From the NCBI GenBank assembly GCA_947175225.1, contig CAMWLX010000067.1, positions 1-11,964 of the forward strand: a stretch of DNA of 11,964 nt, written 5' to 3'. The position numbers were made by a program, and so were the translations under genes. Origin of the DNA: an uncultured Porphyromonadaceae bacterium. GTDB lineage: Bacteria > Bacteroidota > Bacteroidia > Bacteroidales > Muribaculaceae. The stretch's first letter is position 1. Each line of letters starts with the position of its first letter. Positions 1-5,952 of the stretch are shown here, in pieces. Under the pieces are notes generated by a model that was not told the DNA's origin, did not search any database, and worked only from the letters and a program-made list of their open reading frames with translations.

Positions 1-36
1 ATATTAAATATTAATGATCAACGATCAATTTTACAT

Positions 37-72
37 CGGCAGGTTTGTCACCTGCCCGGCCGCAAGCGGCTG
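37..72 (-). repeat. P module copy 1 (inverted)
   Basis: Two adjacent hairpins. The core GCCGCAAGCGGC lies at 59-70. The second hairpin has 7-bp arms, GGCAGGT at 38-44 and ACCTGCC at 50-56, around a 5-nt loop. Read on the minus strand it has the order of the other copies: palindromic core, about 9 bases, then GACAAACC. It is the only copy in this orientation. Confidence 0.65.
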
Positions 73-100
73 CCCCATCCTTGTTTTTAATTTTAGAGAA

Positions 101-132
101 CTAAATTAGCAATTTTTGGGTATATATACAAA
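101..132 (-). promoter_or_regulatory. Possible Bacteroidetes-type promoter in R copy 1
   Basis: On the minus strand TTTG (129-132) is followed after exactly 20 bases by TAATTTAG (101-108). The Bacteroides consensus is TTTG at -33 and TAnnTTTG at -7 with about 19-21 bases between them, so only one of the six fixed -7 positions differs. It would fire leftward, out of the window, and would not drive any gene seen here. The A+T-rich setting makes chance matches possible. Confidence 0.3.
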
Positions 133-150
133 TTTTTTTGAATTTTTTTT
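101..150. repeat. R module copy 1
   Basis: An A+T-rich stretch beginning CTAAATTAGCAA, followed by a TTTTGGG-like segment, then CAAATTTTTTT and more T runs. It matches 350-399 in order and spacing with scattered differences. Its minus strand carries the promoter-like pair listed separately. Confidence 0.55.
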
Positions 151-280
151 TAAGATTTTGTGTATCACGCAAGGGGGCCAGGGTGCGGATATCTCGGTCC
201 GTCTAAGTATGACTGTTTCTGTATTTGGGTCATCATTGTTGTTGTATCTTGAATATTTAGATGCCGTTGTGTCTTATAGA

Positions 281-338
281 GCCGCAAGCGGCCTGTGCGG
301 GAGACAAACCGGCTATTGTCGGGGTTGTCTTTGGAGGG
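281..338 (+). repeat. P module copy 2
   Basis: It starts with the core GCCGCAAGCGGC (281-292). GACAAACCGGC follows from 303 and then TTGTC (316-320), which can pair with GACAA at 303-307. Over 58 aligned positions it matches 5805-5862 at about 47 (hand count), without gaps. Confidence 0.7.
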
Positions 339-349
339 ATTTGGGAGGT

Positions 350-381
350 CTAAATTAGCAAAATTTTGGGATAGATGCAAA
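350..381 (-). promoter_or_regulatory. Possible Bacteroidetes-type promoter in R copy 2
   Basis: On the minus strand TTTG (378-381) and TAATTTAG (350-357) are separated by exactly 20 bases, as in R copy 1, although the spacer sequence differs. Conservation of both boxes and of the spacing is the main support. It points leftward into repeat DNA and has no gene downstream in the window. Confidence 0.32.
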
Positions 382-399
382 TTTTTTTAATTGTTTTTT
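350..399. repeat. R module copy 2
   Basis: Second copy of the A+T-rich module at 101-150: CTAAATTAGCAAAATTTTGG, then an ATAGATG segment, then CAAATTTTTTT and a T-rich end. It lies directly between P copy 2 and S copy 1. A short remnant of its left edge, AAATTTAGCAATTTTA, is also visible at 5937-5952 next to Q copy 2. Confidence 0.55.
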
Positions 400-401
400 C
401 C

Positions 402-430
402 AGAGTAGTTAGCGCACTCCGTGCGCGTCC
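402..430. repeat. S module copy 1
   Basis: A 29-base sequence repeated without a mismatch at 2696-2724. It contains a hairpin with 6-bp arms GCGCAC (412-417) and GTGCGC (421-426) around TCC. It lies about 95 bp beyond the stop codon of the 2628-526 gene. No T run follows on either strand. Confidence 0.75.
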
Positions 431-525
431 CGCCTATTATTTCACGACTGAGTGCTTCTCCCTGCAGCAGAGCGCCACAAAGAAAAGCACATCAATCATT
501 TGCTATTTTCAATCACCCAAATCCA

Positions 526-2628
526 TTACTTGTCCATTACAGGGCGGATAGCATAACCCATTACAGGTTCGGCGGAGCCTACGAACATGCAGGAAGTTAC
601 TGTGAATGAAGAGTTCGAAGTATTCTTTCCATTTTGAATCTCCTTAGCCTCAAATTTGAAAGCATAGTTCTTTTCATCTATCCAATAGCCACCAAATGCG
701 GGACCTGCATTGTTCACGTCGCCGGGGCCAATAAGCATCCAGTAGTAATTGTTTGAAGGTCCGTAACCTCCGGGGAAACCGGTATAATCGAGGAAACCTC
801 TATTGTGAGGACGAACTACATATTCGTCGTTTGCCATTAAGTAACCATCTGACAGAGTAATCAACGGAATAATCGAACCTGTGAACGGGAATACCCTAAC
901 TACTTTCTTGTCTCTGTTATCATCCCAGAATTTAGAAGTGACCTGATTCTTAGTCATAGCTTCCTCAACCACTACAGCCTCAATCGTAATTGCAGATGAG
1001 TCATAGATCCAGCGTATCACGTAGTTAACATCATCGGTTGTCTTGCGGACTTCCGCATATCCTGATAACATTGTAGCCATACTCTTATTCGCATCAAGGC
1101 CCTGACCTTCAGGAGCGATGGCTCTGAATTCCTCAAGTGTCGGCATACGCCAGCCTTCGGGACATGGATTTGTAGCGGTATATCCGCATTTCTCAGCACG
1201 CTCTGTCCATGTAAAGCCGCCTTCGCCGAAAGAAGATAACCAATAGTCAGGTTGGTTATTCTTTTGCTCCATTCCTATACCGTAGTTTCCGTAGCCGCAA
1301 TATCTACCTCCTTTTGGATCTCCATCCATAAAATACTTGTCAGGATGAGCCTTGAGTTCATTAACACTATTATAGAATCTTGGAACGTCATACCACGTTA
1401 TTATACCATCAGGATTTTGAGGTGTATAACGCATTGCAGTTCCACTTGTCATAAAATAGAGGTTGCGTCCTGAAGGACGAGGATTATAAACATAATAATC
1501 CAGTATACGGGAGTATTCCGAGTCCGGATTATCAAATAGCCCTAATGCATCGATGTAATTGGTGAAATCCTCATTTGGAGAAACTATATTTTCCCTGTAT
1601 ATGCCGTTGGTATCCATATAACCATAGTTCCTACCCCATTGGTAAAGGGCGCCGTTTTCAGACGCATAGTCGACGAAGCCGTTGTCAAGGCTGCCGCGTA
1701 CGCCTACACGCTCGAGGTTATATTTGGAAAATTTGTGGAGTGGATTGCTGGGGTCTTCATTAGCATACTCATCTACAAGCTCAACTGAGATTCCCTCGTT
1801 CTTGCCGGTGTCTGCGTTCTTGTTTCCGCAATAATACAAACCTGCTTCAACTTCAGTCGGTGTCGTAAAGGTATATTTGTATGATGTGCTTCCAGATATA
1901 AGGGTGATCATTGGAGCATACTTACCCGGCAGCAACGGAACATATATATCTGATGATTGGTTTGTGATCGTATAGCTATAAGGAACTCCATCTATCTTAT
2001 ATGACAGTCTAAGTTTTGCACCTTTTGCTTTGAGGGCAGAGTCCAAATCTATAGTCTCATCTGTCAGAGAGAGTGTGAAGTGAGCCATCGCCATCTGGTC
2101 GGTTAGTGTGACACCCTCAGTCACTTCTGCTTTGCCATCTACCACAGCTATTTTGATTGTAGACATCATCAGATCCCCCTTGTTGAGATCAGCGAGGTTG
2201 CCGCTGACGGAGCATCCGGGAGTCGTGAGAGCATTCACCAAAACGCCATTATCAAAATGTGCATATGCTTTATCGGCTCCAAGATACCACACCGTATATT
2301 CCCCATCAGTGATGGTAGCGTCTCCGCTGAAGATGCCTTCTGACGAGCCACCTTCACCTTCAAGAGTAAGGGTTCCGGCTACGACTCCCGCTTTAGAGAC
2401 GAGCGTCACCTGATCCCCCTTAGCCCATACATTGGAGAGACCTACGCCTCCATCGGCATCAACTTCATTTATGATTGTTCTTGTGCCGCCATTTGAGCGG
2501 TCGACATTGAGTGAGACAAAGACAGTCTCGCCGTTATACTTCCCCGACGGTGAAGTCAGGTCCTCATTGGAGCAGGCAGTCAATCCTAACATCACTCCTG
2601 CAAAGGCGTAAACGTATTTTGAGTTCAT
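526..2628 (-). CDS. Fimbrillin-family lipoprotein with C-terminal FISUMP-type domain
   Basis: A 700-residue predicted surface lipoprotein. The signal peptide ends in the lipobox LTAC with the lipidated cysteine at residue 19. Residues about 35-290 follow the fimbrillin (Mfa/FimA-like) plan: GGTRT with Arg50, VWAKGD at 67-72, MAHFTLSL near 181-188, DIYVPLLPG near 227-235 and EAGLYY at 261-266. From about 305 to the end is a FISUMP-type domain: YQWGR at 329-333, NPCPEGWRMPTLEEF at 487-501 and a terminal YAIRPVMDK. In characterised V-type pili such proteins are lipoprotein precursors of pilus shaft or tip subunits; a tip or adhesin role here is inferred. The ATG at 2628 is chosen because the signal peptide starts there. 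The 189-bp gap upstream is full of repeats and shows no clear promoter or Shine-Dalgarno sequence. The substrate or ligand is unknown. Confidence 0.85.
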   Translation of the reverse strand: MNSKYVYAFAGVMLGLTACSNEDLTSPSGKYNGETVFVSLNVDRSNGGTRTIINEVDADGGVGLSNVWAKGDQVTLVSKAGVVAGTLTLEGEGGSSEGIFSGDATITDGEYTVWYLGADKAYAHFDNGVLVNALTTPGCSVSGNLADLNKGDLMMSTIKIAVVDGKAEVTEGVTLTDQMAMAHFTLSLTDETIDLDSALKAKGAKLRLSYKIDGVPYSYTITNQSSDIYVPLLPGKYAPMITLISGSTSYKYTFTTPTEVEAGLYYCGNKNADTGKNEGISVELVDEYANEDPSNPLHKFSKYNLERVGVRGSLDNGFVDYASENGALYQWGRNYGYMDTNGIYRENIVSPNEDFTNYIDALGLFDNPDSEYSRILDYYVYNPRPSGRNLYFMTSGTAMRYTPQNPDGIITWYDVPRFYNSVNELKAHPDKYFMDGDPKGGRYCGYGNYGIGMEQKNNQPDYWLSSFGEGGFTWTERAEKCGYTATNPCPEGWRMPTLEEFRAIAPEGQGLDANKSMATMLSGYAEVRKTTDDVNYVIRWIYDSSAITIEAVVVEEAMTKNQVTSKFWDDNRDKKVVRVFPFTGSIIPLITLSDGYLMANDEYVVRPHNRGFLDYTGFPGGYGPSNNYYWMLIGPGDVNNAGPAFGGYWIDEKNYAFKFEAKEIQNGKNTSNSSFTVTSCMFVGSAEPVMGYAIRPVMDK

Positions 2629-2646
2629 AATAAAAGTTAGTTTCTA

Positions 2647-2695
2647 TTGTTGTTTTGGCACTCCGGAGGGACACTCAAGCCCTCAGAAGTTATTT
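2647..2695. repeat. Q module copy 1
   Basis: The core at 2657-2690 matches 5903-5936 at 31 of 34 positions. It forms a hairpin, ACTCCGGAGGG (2660-2670) against CCCTCAGAAGT (2680-2690), with two mismatches and a 9-base loop. It ends about 30 bp upstream of the start codon at 2628, so it would lie in that gene's leader if transcription comes from further upstream. Confidence 0.65.
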
Positions 2696-2724
2696 AGAGT
2701 AGTTAGCGCACTCCGTGCGCGTCC
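2696..2724. repeat. S module copy 2
   Basis: Identical over all 29 bases to 402-430, including the GCGCAC-TCC-GTGCGC hairpin. It directly abuts Q copy 1, whereas copy 1 abuts an R module. The two copies flank the 2628-526 gene as direct repeats. Confidence 0.75.
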
Positions 2725-2740
2725 TTGAGAGTCCTTTGGG

Positions 2741-2776
2741 AAGCCGCAAGCGGCTTATGCGGTAAACAAACCGCAA
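2741..2776 (+). repeat. P module copy 3
   Basis: The first hairpin is AAGCCGC-AA-GCGGCTT (2741-2756, 7-bp arms). The second is TGCGGT (2758-2763) with ACCGCA (2770-2775), a perfect 6-bp stem. Both stems differ in sequence from those of other copies yet still pair. It lies about 40 bp beyond the stop codon of the 4767-2818 gene. Confidence 0.7.
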
Positions 2777-2817
2777 CTTTGCTCGCATTGGCTTGTGTGT
2801 GGGATGTAAAGGGGGGA

Positions 2818-4767
2818 TTAGTCTTTTACTTCCTTAACGAGACGGACCGAAAGACCGTAGCCTTTACCGTAGCCATACACCTTAAATACTCTGTTTAGAG
2901 TCGTTGCCTCTCCATTTACATAAAGATGAATGGCATTAGGCGTTGAGGTAGGAGTAGAGGTCCAGTAATAGCATTTTCCTTTATAGTCAGACGATACCAT
3001 CTTTTTGGTGTCTGTGCTCGGATTATTCATACCGGCCGCCGGTAGGAAAATAGCGTTGAGTGCCGTAAGCTGATCATATGTCAATGTCAGATGAGTCCAG
3101 GCAAATTTGGATCTATCGCTTGAACCGTAGTTAGTACCATCATTGGCAATGGTCTTAGGCAGCTTATTCAACTGGTTGTATTTACCACCAGCAGCAGTAA
3201 TCGCAGTTTTAGCTTTCTCAACATCTTCATACGGCAGAATTACCAGTCCTTCGATATTGTCTACTGTTCCACAAACTGAAATAGTATTGTCAATAACGGA
3301 AATCAATTCCTTAGACGTAAGCGTGAAGTAATGGCTTCCATCATTCTTCTGAGCCGAATAGGCTTTGCCCCAGTCATAGGGAGTATCCTGAGCCACGCCA
3401 TTCGGACAAAGGGTCTTATTGGTGGATATTGTCGCATTATTACCACTTGTCTGACAAGGAAGGGTGGCATGAATATTGGCTGCAGATTTATAATATGCAA
3501 CATCCGACCAATAATCAGCAGGCCAAGGTTTCCAAACATCATCCTCGATACCAGTGGCTCCCCAGCGGAAAAGACCAATGTATTCTGGATTTCCTGTAGT
3601 TGTATTGGTCACGCCTATACGATGTCCGGAGGTAACGGTAAAATCTGTTTGCTTCTCAGGAATTAAGTACTCCTTTGTTAAAGTATTGTACTGAAGATTC
3701 GCACGTGTAAATCGGAATTTCTTCCCATCAACTTCAAATACTGGACCTACAAGATCATCGTCTGCTGGTTCGGGATTTTCAGGTGTCTCTGCTACGAGAT
3801 TGACTTCGATTCCTGCAATAGAAGAATCTGTAGCTGTGAAAGAATTGTAGTACTTGCCTGCTTCGATCGTAGTAGCATTCTCAAACTGGTAAGTGTAGAC
3901 AGAACCGTCCTTGTCTTCTCCGTCATTGACAAACTTAAACTTCAGTGTATACTCTTTGATATCGGCTTTAGCATTCGGCACCAAAGCAACATATACATCA
4001 TTTCCAGCCTTTACATTTTTAACTTTGATACCATCTGCTGATTTATAATCATTGACTCTGTAGCCATTCGCGAAGGCGAGCCCATGCGTTACATAAAGAT
4101 TATCATTAACATCAGTGATGTAAAGTGTTCCTTCTGCCTCGCTTGGAAGATCTTTAAGAGAGAAGCGAGCAAAGGCGAGCTTTGACTTGAGGGTTACATC
4201 TCTCTTGACGGTAGCTGTATTGTCAGCGTTCACAGATAGCTGCACCGTCGCTTCGTCACTCAAGTCTTCTTCATTTGGATCTGCAGAAGTAAGGATATCC
4301 AATTGCGCAAGATCGCTCACACTTGAGAAGCTCTGCTCGGAAAGATCGATTTTAAGATGTTTGGAATTGCCATTTTCTTCCTCTGAAACCATTCCATCTA
4401 TCAAGTTGTAGTAAAATAGGCTCACAAAATCACCATCTTTCACTCCTTTGACTGTGCCGGAGAATACGCCAACAGGACTTTCCCAACCGGATTCAATCGT
4501 GAGACTGCCAATTTTATTGCCACTCGAACTATAGACATAAATGACATCACCTTCTGCCCATTCGCTAGTGAGTCCGCCGTTAGCAGGATTCTCTGTAAAA
4601 GTTGTTCGTGTCCCGGCATCCCCACGGTTGACAGTCAAAGTCAACTGGACAGGATTAGAAATTTCAGATGAATTCCCGCCATTAAGCATCTCTTCCTGGG
4701 AGCAGGATGCGAGCCCCAGGAAGCTTGCCAAGGCAAGAGAGAAAAACGATTTGTGCAAATGCTTCAT
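2818..4767 (-). CDS. Fimbrillin-family lipoprotein with a divergent FISUMP-like C-terminal domain
   Basis: A 649-residue predicted surface lipoprotein. I place the start at the ATG at 4767 because the signal peptide begins there. A TTG seven codons upstream keeps the frame open but adds a tail unlike a signal peptide. The lipobox is LASC with Cys22. Fimbrillin-type segments follow: AGTRT with Arg54, EWAEGD at 69-74, KLAFARFSL at 196-204, DVYVALVPN at 257-265 and EAGKYY at 302-307. After a linker rich in Glu, Pro and Asp (about 325-340), residues 345-649 form a domain with FTRANLQY (353-360), RWGATG (401-406), FTLTSKELISVI (481-492), FLPAAGM (574-580), YYWTS (600-604) and a final GLSVRLVKE. 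This resembles a common Bacteroidales surface domain related to FISUMP, but lacks the CPxGWRxPT motif of its two neighbours. The ligand is unknown. It follows the nuclease gene by 94 bp. Confidence 0.83.
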   Translation of the reverse strand: MKHLHKSFFSLALASFLGLASCSQEEMLNGGNSSEISNPVQLTLTVNRGDAGTRTTFTENPANGGLTSEWAEGDVIYVYSSSGNKIGSLTIESGWESPVGVFSGTVKGVKDGDFVSLFYYNLIDGMVSEEENGNSKHLKIDLSEQSFSSVSDLAQLDILTSADPNEEDLSDEATVQLSVNADNTATVKRDVTLKSKLAFARFSLKDLPSEAEGTLYITDVNDNLYVTHGLAFANGYRVNDYKSADGIKVKNVKAGNDVYVALVPNAKADIKEYTLKFKFVNDGEDKDGSVYTYQFENATTIEAGKYYNSFTATDSSIAGIEVNLVAETPENPEPADDDLVGPVFEVDGKKFRFTRANLQYNTLTKEYLIPEKQTDFTVTSGHRIGVTNTTTGNPEYIGLFRWGATGIEDDVWKPWPADYWSDVAYYKSAANIHATLPCQTSGNNATISTNKTLCPNGVAQDTPYDWGKAYSAQKNDGSHYFTLTSKELISVIDNTISVCGTVDNIEGLVILPYEDVEKAKTAITAAGGKYNQLNKLPKTIANDGTNYGSSDRSKFAWTHLTLTYDQLTALNAIFLPAAGMNNPSTDTKKMVSSDYKGKCYYWTSTPTSTPNAIHLYVNGEATTLNRVFKVYGYGKGYGLSVRLVKEVKD

Positions 4768-4861
4768 ATTTCGATAAGTTTGTTTCAATTTATGTTATTT
4801 GGTTTATGTATCATGTTGGGTATTGTCTTCACGCAAAGCCGCAAAGAGCTCTCCCATATCC

Positions 4862-5710
4862 TTAAAGTTCCGAGATTTGCTTTTCAGATAGACCGGTATA
4901 GAGCATGATATCGCCTAATGGCGCTCCATTCTGCTTCATATTGCGGGCTATTTCATATTTTTCATCCGTCTTGCCTTTCTCATAATTATAATCCAAGGCT
5001 GCAAGTTCGTCCTCAAGTCTCAATTTTGACTCGCTGTAGGCCACTACATCTTCAGCCACCATATTTTCCAATTCGGCCTCATTGAATAAATCTTCAAATT
5101 CACCGCTTTTATATGCTGCAGATTCTTTATCCATAAGATGCAAATTTTTTATGAGGTAAATTATCTTGTCCTTTCTGGTCTTACATTCCTCCCAAGTCTT
5201 CTTGGCATCAGGCAGCGTGACAAACATTAGCCTCAAGACATCGGAGAATATTTCATGCGAATCGACATCCATCAGCCTGACATCATGCAGATCTTTGGGT
5301 TTCAGATTTGGCATGTGGAAGTTGACAAGAAAAATAGTATATACAGGTTTTAATTCATATTTCTGTCCCTTCTTCAACTGATTTCCGGCAGCTCTGATGG
5401 CATACAGAATCGCCCTGTTCTCAAAGCCCGGATGATGGACTCTCTGCATCTCAACAATGAAATGTTCTTTATTCTTAGGGCTTGTGCAATAAACATCATA
5501 TTTGATGACCTTGCCGAAAATATTTTTGGGAAGGACTTCCTTGTCATGATAAGTCACGTCATAGACGTGCAGGCCCTCTTTCTCAAACATTATGTTGAGA
5601 AACTGAATGAGGATATGCTTCCTGCTGACGGATCCAAACATGTGTTTGAATGCGAAGTCCGTCATCAGATTCATGAACGTATTCTTATCTTCCTTCTCCT
5701 TTTTGCTCAT
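4862..5710 (-). CDS. Rpn/PDDEXK_2-family nuclease (putative transposase)
   Basis: A 282-residue protein of the family annotated as Rpn recombination-promoting nuclease, putative transposase or PD-(D/E)XK transposase. The N-terminal segment (residues 12-45) has the typical TDFAFKHMFG pattern. The likely active-site residues are Asp72 in KYDVYC and Glu87 with Gln89 in FIVEMQR; Gln in place of Lys is usual in this family. A charged middle region leads to a C-terminal TGLSEKQISEL (residues 272-282) like that of complete relatives. Length and both ends look intact. E. coli Rpn proteins are DNA endonucleases that raise RecA-independent recombination, and members have been linked to phage defence. 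Whether this one cuts DNA or affects its neighbours is unknown. It is flanked by lipoprotein genes, and its 242-bp upstream gap holds two repeat modules. AAGAAG upstream of the start could act as a weak ribosome binding site. No terminal inverted repeats were seen at its ends. Confidence 0.88.
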   Translation of the reverse strand: MSKKEKEDKNTFMNLMTDFAFKHMFGSVSRKHILIQFLNIMFEKEGLHVYDVTYHDKEVLPKNIFGKVIKYDVYCTSPKNKEHFIVEMQRVHHPGFENRAILYAIRAAGNQLKKGQKYELKPVYTIFLVNFHMPNLKPKDLHDVRLMDVDSHEIFSDVLRLMFVTLPDAKKTWEECKTRKDKIIYLIKNLHLMDKESAAYKSGEFEDLFNEAELENMVAEDVVAYSESKLRLEDELAALDYNYEKGKTDEKYEIARNMKQNGAPLGDIMLYTGLSEKQISEL

Positions 5711-5798
5711 AGCATTCTTCTTAGTGCTTTGCGAGAGATGCTTACCAAATTTTAAGCCACCTTGCCCCCTGAAGAGGGAGGTCGCGGCTATTGTTTTT

Positions 5799-5862
5799 GT
5801 TCGAGCCGCAAGCGGCTCGAACGGGGGACAAACCGGCTGTTGTCAAGTTTGACTTTGGAGAG
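5799..5862 (+). repeat. P module copy 4
   Basis: It contains the longest hairpin of the family: GTTCGAGCCGC and GCGGCTCGAAC form 11-bp perfect arms around AA (5799-5822). GGGGGACAAACCGGC follows, then TTGTC (5840-5844), which can pair with GACAA at 5827-5831. It aligns without gaps to 281-338. The T-rich stretch lies before the hairpin on the plus strand, which is the wrong side for a terminator in either direction. Confidence 0.72.
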
Positions 5863-5890
5863 TGATATAAGTCAGCTGAAGCTATCGCCT

Positions 5891-5944
5891 TTGTTTGTCT
5901 TTGGTACTCCGGAGGGACATTCAAGCCCTCCGAAGTAAATTTAG
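5891..5944. repeat. Q module copy 2
   Basis: A hairpin with ACTCCGGAGGG (5906-5916) and CCCTCCGAAGT (5926-5936) pairs over 11 positions with one mismatch, around a 9-base loop. On the minus strand it lies about 17-47 bases after the stop codon of the 8322-5953 gene. The sequence after the stem on that strand is ACCAAAGAC, not a T run. Confidence 0.65.
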
Positions 5945-5952
5945 CAATTTTA

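Larger units (their letters stand above)
1..525. other. Intergenic repeat island 1, no credible gene
   Basis: This 525-bp stretch lies downstream of the last lipoprotein gene, which ends at 526. Open frames of 60-80 codons here run through the repeat modules and have no recognisable protein features, so I call no gene. It holds one inverted P module (37-72), an R module (101-150), a direct P module (281-338), a second R module (350-399) and an S module (402-430). Positions 151-280 and 431-525 contain nothing I recognise. The region is a patchwork of short repeats separated by A+T-rich DNA. Confidence 0.7.
2629..2817. other. Intergenic repeat island 2
   Basis: The gap between the two left-hand lipoprotein genes is largely filled by Q copy 1, S copy 2 and P copy 3, placed almost end to end. 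On the minus strand these modules form the leader of the 2628-526 gene and the tail of the 4767-2818 gene. I see no T-tract terminator and no convincing promoter. Confidence 0.6.
5711..5952. other. Intergenic repeat island 3
   Basis: The gap between the 8322-5953 gene and the nuclease gene holds P copy 4 and Q copy 2, plus a small CCCT-GAAG-AGGG hairpin at 5767-5778. Q copy 2 begins about 10 bp after the lipoprotein stop codon on the minus strand. No T tract follows it on that strand, so I do not call a terminator. No clear promoter for the nuclease gene was found. Confidence 0.55.

Noticed and set aside
37..313. Invertible promoter: inverted P copies flanking R copy 1
   Set aside because: The arrangement resembles Bacteroides phase-variable promoters, but the two arms are imperfect and belong to a repeat family found elsewhere in the window. 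No invertase is nearby. Reads spanning the opposite orientation would be needed to revive this.
116..380. Small open frames on both strands in repeat island 1
   Set aside because: They run through the P and R repeats and similar peptides arise wherever P occurs, for example near 5800. They overlap each other on opposite strands and show no protein features.
4768..4788. TTG at 4788 as the start of the 4767-2818 gene
   Set aside because: The seven extra codons would put a polar segment before the signal peptide. Starting at the ATG at 4767 gives a normal lipoprotein signal with Cys22, matching the paralog at 8322.
4862..5710. The nuclease gene as a complete insertion sequence
   Set aside because: I found no terminal inverted repeats or flanking target duplication around it. 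The family name transposase is largely historical, and the protein has a restriction-type nuclease fold and not a DDE or HUH transposase.
5799..5936. P copy 4 and Q copy 2 as intrinsic terminators of the three-gene unit
   Set aside because: The stems are strong but no T run follows either one on the minus strand, and the T-rich stretch beside P copy 4 is on the wrong side. Similar hairpins also occur upstream of a gene start at 2660-2690.
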